From an uncultured Microscilla sp. (GTDB taxonomy: Bacteria > Bacteroidota > Bacteroidia > Cytophagales > Microscillaceae): a stretch of DNA of 41,769 bases. The translations under genes and the position numbers were made by a program. The notes under the pieces were generated by a model, which was given only the letters and a program-made list of their open reading frames with translations, made no database searches and had not been told where the DNA came from. Positions 31,469 through 40,681 of this stretch are shown here, piece after piece (positions within the stretch are counted from its first letter, which is position 1; each line of letters opens with the position of its first letter). The stretch is taken from positions 1-41,769 of the forward strand of contig NZ_CANLRP010000062.1 of the NCBI RefSeq assembly GCF_947493425.1, in the 5' to 3' direction.

Positions 31469-34400
31469 TTATTCTTTGGCGGCTTCACCCATTACAGCAA
31501 ACCCATTGGAGAATGGCTTAAGTTTGTCGTACTTAAAAGGAACAACTACTTTACCCTTGGCATTAACGGCTCCCCATTGGTTATTCTTTTGTAGGATAGA
31601 TAGTTTTTGAGTAGAAGAATAGTAATCTTCATATTCAAACGGAATCACTACTTTACCTTTAGTGTTGATCCCTCCCCATTTGTCATTTTTTTTCATGAGG
31701 GCTACCCCATTTTTAAAAGAACTGCCTCCTTCGTATTGCATCGGAATCGTGAGCACACCTTTGGCGTTGATAAACCCATACCTACGCGCTTGCTTTACCA
31801 AAGCCAACCCTTCCGAAAACCGTCTGGGGTAGTAAGACTGCACTATAGGGATGATTTCTTCCCCTTTGGTGTTGATATAACCATAATATTTACCTTTGCG
31901 TACGGCAGCTTTCCCCTCGGAAAAAGAGTACGCAAAATCGTATTGAATAGGAATGACTAGCTTGCCCTTTTTATTGATAAACCCATATTTTTTGTTCTTT
32001 CGTACCTTGGCAAGCCCCTCGATAAAATCAGCTGCATAATCATAAGTAGCTGGAATCACCAACTTATTCTTTTTGTTAATAAACCCATATTTGCCGTCTT
32101 TCTTTATTCTGGCGAACCCTTCTTTAAAACTAGAAGCAAATTCGTGTTGGATAGGAATGACTAGCTTGCCTTTTTTGTCGATAAAACCGTATTTTTTATT
32201 TTGTAGTACTGCCGCAAGCCCCTCCGAAAAGTCAGTACCATATTGGTATTGAGGCTCTACCACTACTTTGCCTTGTTTGTCGAGGTAGCCATATTCGCCA
32301 TGACGTTTGACTTTTAACCTTAAGAGTCCTTCCTTGTATAGCCCCAAGTAATAGTGCTTTGCCGGAATGACCACCTTGCCCTTCATATCAATCAACCCAT
32401 AGCGTATATTGGGTCTTTTGACCCGCTTTTTTACAATTGGTTGATCTTCAATGGCTTTTTTTGTTCTTTGGGTAATCTTAAAGAAACCATTGTCCAGTCT
32501 CCGTATCTGCTTGTAGGCTTGAGTGGTGAGTGTTTTTCCTTTAGTATCTACCACATCATACCCCGAACTATAACTGCCCTTGCTCACTATAGCGGTTCCA
32601 TTTTTAAAGTTTTCGGTGTAACGAAAAGCAGGAGAAATGACCATTTTGCCTTGGGTATTGATGGCGCCATACCTATTACTGCCAAGGTCTTTTACCCAGG
32701 CAAGTCCTTCTGAAAACTCAAATGCAGTAGGGTACTTAAAAGGCAAGATTGTTTTACCTGCTTTATTGATGTAGCCATACCTACCCTCTTTTTTTACTGC
32801 GGCAAGCCCTTGGCTATACTTGGTGGCGTAGTCGTATTGGAGAGGAATCACTATTTTGCCCGTTTTGTTGACGTAGCCATACTTTCCGTCTTTCTCTACC
32901 CTGCCGAGCCCTTCCGAAAAGCTCAGATTGAGGTCATACTGAGTGGGTACAATAATGCCTTTTTGGTTGGCATAGCCGTATTTTCTGTCTTTTTTAATTC
33001 TAATAATGCCTTCTTTGGCTGCTGCTATGTAGTCGTACTCGCAAGGTACTATGAGCTTGCCTTGGGTATTGACAGCTCCATATTTCTTGTCTTTTTTTAC
33101 CCTTATAATGCCCTCTTTTGCTCCTATCACATAGTTATACTCGCAGGGCACTATGAGCTTACCTTTTTTGTCAATACAGCCATATTTTTTGTTTTCTACT
33201 ACTTTGGCGTAGCCGTTTTCAAAGGTAGTAACATAACTATAATTAACGCTTAAAACATTTTTGCCGTTTTTGTCTATAAAATAGTATTTACCATCTTTCC
33301 TCACTCTGGCAAGTCCTTCCGAAAATTCGCTTACCGAAGTATAGCCTCCACGAATCACCCATTGTTCTTTGGTGTTGATATACCCCCACTCGCCATTTTT
33401 ACGCACAGGTGCCAACCCTTCTTTGCCAAAGTCGCCTGCCCAGTCATATTCAAACGGGATCGCTACTTCGTTTTTTAGGTTAACAAAGCCATATTTTCCG
33501 CCGCTTTTTTTTCGGGCTGCTATCAGCCCTTTAGAAGGGGTACCCAAACGGTAGTATTTTGTTGGAACCAGTAGTTTGCCCTTGGGACTAAGCATGCCTT
33601 GTGTTGAAGTAGTCACATACCTTTTGGTGGAGGTAGTAGGGGTGGGTTTAGAGACTATACGGGTAATCTTAGAGACCTTTAGCAGGCCTTTTTCGCCGTG
33701 ATAGTATAACCTGTCATACTTAAGACCCACTACTAACTTACCTTTTTTATCTATAGTGCCATATTTGCCCGTTTTTAGCTTTGCTCTTTTTACAATGGCT
33801 ATCCCATTATTAAAGCGGTAACCTACGGCGTAGCCAAAGTCCACTACTACTTTGCCGTTTTTGTCAATGGCACCATACTTTCCCAAAAGTGTTTTCTTTA
33901 CCCAAACCAACCCCTCATGAAACCTATTGCCATAGTTGTAATACCTGATCGGAATCACCAACTTACCTTTAGTATCAATGTAGCCTACTTTTCCGTCCTT
34001 TTTTACTGCGGCCAGCCCTTCCTTAAACTCATGGGCGTAGTCGTATTGAAACGAGGCTACAGTTCTGCCAGTAGCATCAATAAAGCCCCATTTGCCATCT
34101 TTGTTTACATTCACTAGTCCTTGGCTAAAATTGCCCGCCTTTTTGTATTGCAATGGTACTACTATTTTACCTTGGGTATTGGCAAAACCATACTTTTCAT
34201 CTTTTTTGAGTTTCATCAATGAATTATCAGCCACATAGCCTATATAGTCATACTCCATAGGTAATAAAAGCTTGCCTTTTTTGTCAATCAAGCCATACTT
34301 GCCATTGTTTTTTACTCTTGCCACTCCTTTTTTAAAGCTATAGGAAAAACTGTAAACGGCAGGAATCACCAGTTTGCCTTGTTTGTTGATATAGCCATAC

Positions 34401-35815
34401 TTGCCGTTGACTTTCACATCGGCAAGTCCTTCCGAAAATGGATAGGCACGATCATAGGTGGCGGGTATCGTGAGCTTGCCCTTCTTGTCTATATAGCCAT
34501 ACAAAGAGTTATTGGTACTTACTGCGGCAAGCCCGTCTGAGAATGAATAGGCTCTTTTGAATTTAAAAGGAATGACTGTTTCGTTTTTAAGGTTGATATA
34601 CCCGTACAAGCCTTTTTTGTTTTTTTTGGCTATCATCAACCCTTCCGATACCCTGCCTAGCCTGGCATAATTGGTGGGTATGAGCGTTTGCCCCTTTTTA
34701 TTGATCACCCCATATTGATAAGATGTGATTACTCGTGGTTTTTTCCTTACCTTACGAGTAGTAGCAACAGGCGTCTCAATGGTTGTCTCGTATTCTTCAT
34801 TTATTTTTACAATACGAGCCATACCTTCGTGAAAGTGGAGGATGAGGTCATACTTAAAGTCAACAATTACTTTTCCCTTGCGGTCAATTACCCCGTATTT
34901 TTTGTTTTTGCTTACTATGGCGTATCCTTCTCTAAAAAGCTTCGCTTTTTTGTAGAGGGGTTCAATAATGGTTTTGCCGTTTTTGTCGATGGCACCATAA
35001 TTGGCCTTATACGATTTTTTTACCCAAGCCAGTCCTTCGCTAAATGATTGTGCCCTGGCATAGTCGTTTTTGATAGTAAGGTTACCAGTCAGGTCTATGT
35101 AACCATATTTAAAATCTTTCTGGACTGCGGCAAGCCCCTCGGTAAATTTTTTGGCGCGGCGGTAGGTAGGCGGAATTACCTCGGTGCCGGTTTTGTCGAT
35201 AAATCCGTATTTTTTATATCCTTTTTCTACCAAAGCCAGCCCTTGATTAAAATCGCTCACCGAACGATACAAGCGCCCTATAACAATGCGCCCCCCACGG
35301 TCTATAAATCCGCTTTTCCCGCTTTGGCTAATGGCTGAAAGTCCTTCTTTAAAAGGGCGGACATAAGTATACTGATAGTCAATTATTTTTCGCCCACGTT
35401 TGTCTATAAAACCCCAGCGGTAGTCCATGCGGGTGGCGGCAAGTCCTTCCGAAAATTTACCTGCTTTTTCGAATTGAAAATCTATTTTTATTTTCCCTTT
35501 TTTATCAATAAAACCATACTTGCCATCTTTTTTTACTGCGGCCAGTCCTTCGCTAAAATCCAGGGCTTTATCGAACTGGGGTTTGATCACTTCTCTCCCT
35601 TTCTTGTCAATAAATCCATATTTTTTGCCTACTTTGATCACCGCCCTGCCTTCGGAGAAGTTGCCGGCATAGGCATATTTCATTTTGACAATGACTTTCC
35701 CTTTTTTGTTGATAAACCCATATTCGCGGGCGGGAGGTTGTGCTTGAGCAGCCATAAGGTTGCCAAATAACAACAAGCTTGAAATAACTAAACTTTTTAA
35801 TACGAAGTGTTTCAT
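31469..35815 (-). CDS. Giant secreted WG-repeat protein
   Basis: A 1448-residue protein with a signal peptide (KSLVISSLLLFGNLMAAQA) and then, from residue 32 to the end, about 39 tandem WG (KWG) repeats of about 34 residues. The consensus is YGFIDKKGKxVIPxxYxxAxxFSEGLAxVKKDGK. Three repeats carry long linkers rich in Thr/Pro/Lys (starting near residues 307, 685 and 1085), and their surroundings repeat too, giving supermodules of about 380-400 residues. Linkers include IETPVATTRKVRKKPR and KPTPTTSTKRYVTTSTQ. No enzymatic domain, no T9SS sorting domain and no lipobox are visible. WG repeats are thought to mediate binding, but the ligand is unknown. It stands alone, with its own terminator and a 1.2-kb gap upstream. 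Confidence 0.92.
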   Translation of the reverse strand: MKHFVLKSLVISSLLLFGNLMAAQAQPPAREYGFINKKGKVIVKMKYAYAGNFSEGRAVIKVGKKYGFIDKKGREVIKPQFDKALDFSEGLAAVKKDGKYGFIDKKGKIKIDFQFEKAGKFSEGLAATRMDYRWGFIDKRGRKIIDYQYTYVRPFKEGLSAISQSGKSGFIDRGGRIVIGRLYRSVSDFNQGLALVEKGYKKYGFIDKTGTEVIPPTYRRAKKFTEGLAAVQKDFKYGYIDLTGNLTIKNDYARAQSFSEGLAWVKKSYKANYGAIDKNGKTIIEPLYKKAKLFREGYAIVSKNKKYGVIDRKGKVIVDFKYDLILHFHEGMARIVKINEEYETTIETPVATTRKVRKKPRVITSYQYGVINKKGQTLIPTNYARLGRVSEGLMIAKKNKKGLYGYINLKNETVIPFKFKRAYSFSDGLAAVSTNNSLYGYIDKKGKLTIPATYDRAYPFSEGLADVKVNGKYGYINKQGKLVIPAVYSFSYSFKKGVARVKNNGKYGLIDKKGKLLLPMEYDYIGYVADNSLMKLKKDEKYGFANTQGKIVVPLQYKKAGNFSQGLVNVNKDGKWGFIDATGRTVASFQYDYAHEFKEGLAAVKKDGKVGYIDTKGKLVIPIRYYNYGNRFHEGLVWVKKTLLGKYGAIDKNGKVVVDFGYAVGYRFNNGIAIVKRAKLKTGKYGTIDKKGKLVVGLKYDRLYYHGEKGLLKVSKITRIVSKPTPTTSTKRYVTTSTQGMLSPKGKLLVPTKYYRLGTPSKGLIAARKKSGGKYGFVNLKNEVAIPFEYDWAGDFGKEGLAPVRKNGEWGYINTKEQWVIRGGYTSVSEFSEGLARVRKDGKYYFIDKNGKNVLSVNYSYVTTFENGYAKVVENKKYGCIDKKGKLIVPCEYNYVIGAKEGIIRVKKDKKYGAVNTQGKLIVPCEYDYIAAAKEGIIRIKKDRKYGYANQKGIIVPTQYDLNLSFSEGLGRVEKDGKYGYVNKTGKIVIPLQYDYATKYSQGLAAVKKEGRYGYINKAGKTILPFKYPTAFEFSEGLAWVKDLGSNRYGAINTQGKMVISPAFRYTENFKNGTAIVSKGSYSSGYDVVDTKGKTLTTQAYKQIRRLDNGFFKITQRTKKAIEDQPIVKKRVKRPNIRYGLIDMKGKVVIPAKHYYLGLYKEGLLRLKVKRHGEYGYLDKQGKVVVEPQYQYGTDFSEGLAAVLQNKKYGFIDKKGKLVIPIQHEFASSFKEGFARIKKDGKYGFINKKNKLVIPATYDYAADFIEGLAKVRKNKKYGFINKKGKLVIPIQYDFAYSFSEGKAAVRKGKYYGYINTKGEEIIPIVQSYYPRRFSEGLALVKQARRYGFINAKGVLTIPMQYEGGSSFKNGVALMKKNDKWGGINTKGKVVIPFEYEDYYSSTQKLSILQKNNQWGAVNAKGKVVVPFKYDKLKPFSNGFAVMGEAAKE

Positions 35816-36558
35816 TTAACTGTAAACTTTAATAGAGTGAGCGGTTTATACTGATCGTGAAAACAGCTTAGAGCTTGTTTGCTGTCAGGATGCGTTAAAC
35901 CGAGCTTTAGCGAGCTCTGTTTCACCTTTGAAAATTAGCATTTAAACTAATTTTGAGCCAATAGTTCTGGAATCCCGAACTTGATTCGCATTGGTCAGGG
36001 CTTAAAATTCCGCCTGTAAAAACCAGCTTCAAGTTGTGTTGAATCACAATTTTTATGGAATCGTTCAAAACTCTTTGCTCGTTTTTATGCCATTTTTTAC
36101 GAATATTAGCCCCAGTGGGGCGAAACCTTGGTAGAAAAAATAAACGAAGCGGGACACAGCTCCGTAGGAGTTGCGCCTAAAAGAGTCATTTTTGATGATT
36201 TTGATGGTATTTTAAGTGTTCGTAAAATTAAGCTTTGACGCATGCGAACTTGATTCGGGGCAGCGCTATTGGGGATAACCGATGGCTACAGCTTTGCTGT
36301 GCCGAGCTCTGCGAAGCTAAATTTAACAAAATACTGACAGTCAAAGTCGCGCAAGAGTTCCAAAGGATGAAGTCCAAACAAGCTCTTAAGTAAAAAAATA
36401 AAAAATGAGTTGTTAAATATTTGATAATTAGGTATATAGCATAATAACTGATCTGGTCTTTTTAAATACTTGTGAAAACTACTCATTATTCTGAGACGAG
36501 ATGAGTTCTCTTAGCAAAAAAAGTATTTTAGAGAATGATTATTCTTATGATCTTGTCT
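35816..36558. other. Non-coding region with REP-like palindromes
   Basis: No credible gene is visible on either strand. It contains two short palindromes of a kind I associate with REP-like repeats in this phylum: AGCCCCAGTGGGGCG (36108-36122) and AGCTCCGTAGGAGTTGCG (36158-36175). GAACTTGATTCG occurs twice, at about 35979 and 36245. The promoter of the WG-repeat gene should lie at its left end. Confidence 0.5.
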
Positions 36559-36828
36559 TACAATAGTCCATAGCATTTAGTCCGTAGTCCATAGCTGATT
36601 CGAGTAAATGTTTACCCTATGAATCATTATAAACCAATGGCGTATATTAAATTTGCGTACTTGCTTTATTTTTCAAAGGGTTTCAGGTTTACGTCTAAAT
36701 TAAATAGTTTTTAAACTTATAACCATTTGATAACCGAGCTTTTGGCGAGTCCTTAGATACCGATGTATATCGGTGCTCACCGAAGGTAATCAATAATCAA
36801 TTTTGACTAAAATCACTGCGGAGTATTG
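36559..36828. repeat. Dispersed non-coding repeat, copy 2, with a nested palindrome
   Basis: This is the second copy of the element at 3764-3985, same orientation. Relative to copy 1 it carries about 50 extra bases (about 36731-36787) that include the palindrome ACCGATGTATATCGGT and outer imperfect GGCGAG/CTCACC arms. That pattern looks like a small hairpin inserted into an older repeat. After the end, a GTCTTAGGAATGGTGTG stretch resembles sequence near 4128. The remaining 36829-37031 has no gene, only a weak -7-like TATCTTTA near 36930. Confidence 0.7.
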
Positions 36829-37031
36829 GTCTTAGGAATGGTGTGAAAATAAATTTCTCATAAGTATGTACCAAGACAAAATTAAATATACCTAATATGC
36901 AAGTATAACTATTATATTATGAGAGAGTTATCTTTACTTGTAGCTAATTGCTTGCTGCTACTTAGTTACCAGAAATGAATAAGACTATAAAACGCCTAAA
37001 CGATTCCTTTATAAAATGAACTTGGTTTACA

Positions 37032-40000
37032 ATGTTGGCATCTATTACTTCTAAAATTACTCAAAAACTGAACATAAAAAAAAACCTCTATGGCAATCAG
37101 GACGGTTTGCCGAAGGGTAAAGTTGCCAAAAAAGATGTGCAAGATGCTTTGCAGGAGGTCTATAAGCGTGGTGATAAAATGATGACCGTGTTCATCGGTT
37201 TGCACCTGGTAGTTGCATTGATCATAGCCCTTATCTTTCAGAATGTATGGGCAGAAACCCTCACTGCTGGGCTTACTGCAGTAGGGTTGTTTGGGTTAAG
37301 TGTCACCTTTCGCCCCCGTAAGTTTTTTACCAGGGTAATAGCAGGGATATGTTTGCAGATGTTTGCATTTTTATTGTTTTACCAGCTTCAGGTACAGGGG
37401 CAGAAAATAGACGAAGGGCGTTTTTTCTTTTTTATTGCCTTTACCATTATGATCGTGTACCAGGACTGGAGGGCAATTTGGCCAGGAGCTATTTTTTTGT
37501 TTGGGGTCATTACCCTTCCTATTGTACTGAGTTACGTGGAGCTTTTTACGGGAGCCAACGTAGGTAGTTTTCTCGACTTTGTAATGGAAACCGAGTTTGT
37601 AAAAGCTACCCGTGAATTGTTTTTTGCCACCGAAGGAAAGCAACAAGTGATTTTATATGATCGCCTCATCGCTTATTTTGGTATTTTGAGCATTCAGGTG
37701 GTTTTGTGCAGTAGCTGGGCGTATTTTATGCAGCTTCAAACCATCAAGGAGATGTTGTCGAAACGTAGCCTGATAGAACAGCAAAAACAAATAGCCCAAG
37801 CCAACGAGGAGCTTGAAAACAATGTAAAAAAGAAGACTGAAGATCTGCAGCGTGCGCTCGAAACCTCACAAACCACCGAGGAAGAGCTTCGGCAAAACAT
37901 GGAAGAGTTACAAGCCACTCAAGACGAAATGAACGTACAGTCGCGCAAAATCAGAGACAGCCAGGAGGCGATGAAAAAGGTAGAGCAAGAGTTGCGACAA
38001 CGCCAACAAGACATGGAACGCACCCAATGGCTGGAGTCCAACTTGTCTAAGTTTGACGACTTGATGCGCTTAAACTACGACAAAAGCCTGGAAGAATTCG
38101 CCGATGTAGTTTTGCTGAATCTTGCCGATTTACTGAATGGTTCTCAGGCAGCACTGTATGTGTATGACGAAGACAAAGACCGGATAGAAATAAAGGGTGG
38201 CTATGCCTGCACGCCTAAAACAGTAAAAAAATCAAGCTTTTATATAGGCGAAGGGGTGCTGGGGCAAATTGTAAAAACCAAGAAAACCCACTACCTCGAA
38301 GACTTACCCATTGATTCGGCAACGGTGGAGTCTGCCTTGTCAAAAATAAGCAATAAAAGCCTGATTGTGGTGCCATTGCTTTACAATGAAAAAATTCAGG
38401 GAGTGCTGGAGCTTGCCAGCCTAAATGCGATGAGCGAGTTGCACCGCCATTTTTTAGAGCGGTTGGGCAAAAATATTGCGTCTATGTTACAAAACATTCG
38501 TAGCATGTTGCGCACCCAAAAACTCTTGAAACAATCGCGTGAAATGACCGATGAGTTGCAACGCAATACCGCCCAAATAGAACAAACCCAATTGGAAATA
38601 GAGCGCAGGGCGGCCGAGTTTCAGGCGCAGTTTAATGCCATTAACCTCTCTATGTTGGTAGTAGAATATACCGAAGAAGGAGAGATCACTCAAGTAAATA
38701 AAAAGTTTCTTAAACTATCTAAATATACCAAAGACGAACTCGTTGGGCAACACCACAGCTCTTTGTTGCCGGTAAAAGTGGCAGAGTCTGAAGACTATAA
38801 ACAGTTTTGGCGCAAGGTGCACGAAGAAGCTTACCACGAAACCGAGCACAAACTGGTGACTAAAGATGGGGCTACATTTTGGCTACGGGCAAACTATTAT
38901 TGCCTTGCCACCGAACAAAAGAAAAAACCATCAACGAAGCCAATATATGCCTCTGGTACCAAACAACTCCCCACTACTTCACATCAATCGGAGGGAGCCC
39001 TGACTACTACTACCCACAGTGCCCCCCCTAGTGTTGCCCGTGATGTGAGCGGTGCGCACTCTATGGCTCAAACCATTATGATGATTGGCTGGGACATTAG
39101 CTTGCAAAAATTGCAAGAGCAGCAAATCAAACAAAACCTGGAAGAACTACAAACCCGCGAGTTGGAAAGTCAACAAAGCATTAAGCAGATGCAAAAACTG
39201 CAGGATGAACTGGAAACCAGGGCAAAAGAGTATCAAGGGCAGCTTCAGGCAATTAACCTGTCTATTGCCATGATTAATATGGATAGAGATGGGGTTATTT
39301 TGTCCATGAATGACAAGTTTGCCGAGATATTTAATTATGCTAAAAACGATTTGGTTGGACAACACCACGAGGTATTGGTAAGAGATGGTTATGCCAAAAG
39401 TAAACCTTACCGAAAACTATGGCAACAGTTGTATAAAAACGAGTTTGTAGAAGGGGAGTTCAAAGGAATGACCAGGGATGAAAAAGTAGTGTGGCTCAGG
39501 GGAAGTTATTACCCCATCACCGATGCCCGCAACAATTTGTCTAAGATTTTGGTATTGGCGTATGACATTACCAAAGAACGGGAGCAAGCTGCTCAGATTA
39601 AACAAAATATTGCCGACCTTGAAAAAGTACGCGAAGAACTTGAGGTTAAAACCAATGAGATGAGCGCCCAACTAGAGGTAGTAAACCTGATTGCAGGAGT
39701 AGTGGAGTTGGCGCCTACCGGCGAAATATTAAGCGTCAATGAATTGTTTCTTGAATTTGCCAAATACGATGGTGTAGAAGAGCTTGCCGGACAACACCAC
39801 CAAGTGTTGGTGGATGCTGGTTTTGCCCAGACTAAGGCATACAAAAAGCTTTGGGAAACCTTGGGCAAAGGCGAACACATTGAGGGTATTTATGAGTATG
39901 TGGCAAAAGATCAATCAAAAATAAAACTTCAGGGCAGCTTTTTTCCTGTCAAAAATCAAGAAGGAAAAGTATTTAAGATTCTTCACCTCACGCTTGACAT

Positions 40001-40040
40001 TACCACCGATAGCAAGCAAAGGATTGGGGCGGGTGAGTAG
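37032..40040 (+). CDS. Membrane-anchored GAF / triple-PAS sensory protein without recognised output domain
   Basis: A 1002-residue protein. A basic N-terminus precedes a membrane module with about six helices (about 50-235), then a long coiled coil (about 240-330, Gln/Glu-rich), a GAF domain (about 332-495; IGEGVLGQIVKTKKTHYLEDLP) and three PAS domains (about 532-688, 737-847, 881-992) separated by short coiled coils. All three PAS domains carry GQHHxxL and a later W/KLW region, the form seen in methyl-accepting and biofilm-dispersal sensors. The first has an inserted Thr/Ser-rich stretch of about 60 residues. No histidine kinase, GGDEF, EAL or methyl-accepting signalling domain is visible at the C-terminus, which ends after the third PAS. 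Confidence 0.88.
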   Translation: MLASITSKITQKLNIKKNLYGNQDGLPKGKVAKKDVQDALQEVYKRGDKMMTVFIGLHLVVALIIALIFQNVWAETLTAGLTAVGLFGLSVTFRPRKFFTRVIAGICLQMFAFLLFYQLQVQGQKIDEGRFFFFIAFTIMIVYQDWRAIWPGAIFLFGVITLPIVLSYVELFTGANVGSFLDFVMETEFVKATRELFFATEGKQQVILYDRLIAYFGILSIQVVLCSSWAYFMQLQTIKEMLSKRSLIEQQKQIAQANEELENNVKKKTEDLQRALETSQTTEEELRQNMEELQATQDEMNVQSRKIRDSQEAMKKVEQELRQRQQDMERTQWLESNLSKFDDLMRLNYDKSLEEFADVVLLNLADLLNGSQAALYVYDEDKDRIEIKGGYACTPKTVKKSSFYIGEGVLGQIVKTKKTHYLEDLPIDSATVESALSKISNKSLIVVPLLYNEKIQGVLELASLNAMSELHRHFLERLGKNIASMLQNIRSMLRTQKLLKQSREMTDELQRNTAQIEQTQLEIERRAAEFQAQFNAINLSMLVVEYTEEGEITQVNKKFLKLSKYTKDELVGQHHSSLLPVKVAESEDYKQFWRKVHEEAYHETEHKLVTKDGATFWLRANYYCLATEQKKKPSTKPIYASGTKQLPTTSHQSEGALTTTTHSAPPSVARDVSGAHSMAQTIMMIGWDISLQKLQEQQIKQNLEELQTRELESQQSIKQMQKLQDELETRAKEYQGQLQAINLSIAMINMDRDGVILSMNDKFAEIFNYAKNDLVGQHHEVLVRDGYAKSKPYRKLWQQLYKNEFVEGEFKGMTRDEKVVWLRGSYYPITDARNNLSKILVLAYDITKEREQAAQIKQNIADLEKVREELEVKTNEMSAQLEVVNLIAGVVELAPTGEILSVNELFLEFAKYDGVEELAGQHHQVLVDAGFAQTKAYKKLWETLGKGEHIEGIYEYVAKDQSKIKLQGSFFPVKNQEGKVFKILHLTLDITTDSKQRIGAGE

Positions 40041-40041
40041 A

Positions 40042-40073
40042 CTACGTTGATGGATGCCACGTAGCTTCTTTTT
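40042..40073 (+). terminator. Possible terminator after the PAS sensor gene
   Basis: CTACGT (40042-40047) and ACGTAG (40059-40064) form a 6-bp stem with an 11-base loop and are followed by CTTCTTTTT. The stem is short, so partial read-through to the next gene is likely. Confidence 0.5.
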
Positions 40074-40141
40074 GGCACTGAAAAAAACAGCCATTATCAC
40101 CCATTCAACGCTGTTTGTACCGAAAGAAAGTTAAAAAAACA

Positions 40142-40669
40142 ATGAACATCGAAGACGAATTGATTAGAGAAAACTCCAAAGAAAATGCTTTGGCTATAGC
40201 CAGTTACATTGGGGCAGACACTCGCCGTTTTGCTCAATTGATGGCTCTGTTTTTACAAGGTGAATACCTGGTGGTGCAAAGGGCTGCCTGGGTACTGTCT
40301 AAATGTGCCGACCAACGCCCTGAGTTGCTTACCCCACACCTAAAGTCTATGATAGAAAACCTACAAGAAGAGGAGGTACCCGTAGCCGTGCAGCGTAATA
40401 CCTTGCGGGTGCTCCAAAATGTAGAAGTGCCAGACACATTGCTAGGCACGCTTGCCGAGGTATGTTTTAAATATATGGAAGACCCTAAAGCAGCCATTGC
40501 GGTCAAGGTATTTGCTATGACCAACTTACACAACATCACTCAAAAAGAACCTGCACTGGCAAACGAACTCAAGTTGCTAATCAAGCACCAGCTTCCCTAT
40601 GCTTCGGCAGGGTTTAAATCGCGGGCAAATAAAATACTGGTGGCTTTAGACAAGCAGGAATCGCATTGA
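40142..40669 (+). CDS. HEAT-like alpha-helical protein, unknown function
   Basis: A 175-residue, all-helical protein with HEAT-type helix pairs: FAQLMALFLQGEYLVVQRAAW and VLSKCADQRPELL, then VPVAVQRNTLRVLQNV, AAIAVKVFAMTNLHNI and FKSRANKILVAL near the end. The repeats suggest a small solenoid that binds another protein. There is no signal peptide or membrane segment. The ATG at 40142 (MNIEDELIRENSKEN) is preferred over an in-frame start at 40115. It lies 101 bases after the sensor gene and only 12 bases before the ADP-ribosylglycohydrolase gene, so the latter two are probably one transcript. The function is unknown. Confidence 0.75.
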   Translation: MNIEDELIRENSKENALAIASYIGADTRRFAQLMALFLQGEYLVVQRAAWVLSKCADQRPELLTPHLKSMIENLQEEEVPVAVQRNTLRVLQNVEVPDTLLGTLAEVCFKYMEDPKAAIAVKVFAMTNLHNITQKEPALANELKLLIKHQLPYASAGFKSRANKILVALDKQESH

Positions 40670-40681
40670 AAAATAGGAATA

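Noticed and set aside
32810..33253. Several long open frames on the plus strand across 31600-35770
   Set aside because: They mirror the WG-repeat gene. The repeats and their spacing make sense only on the minus strand.
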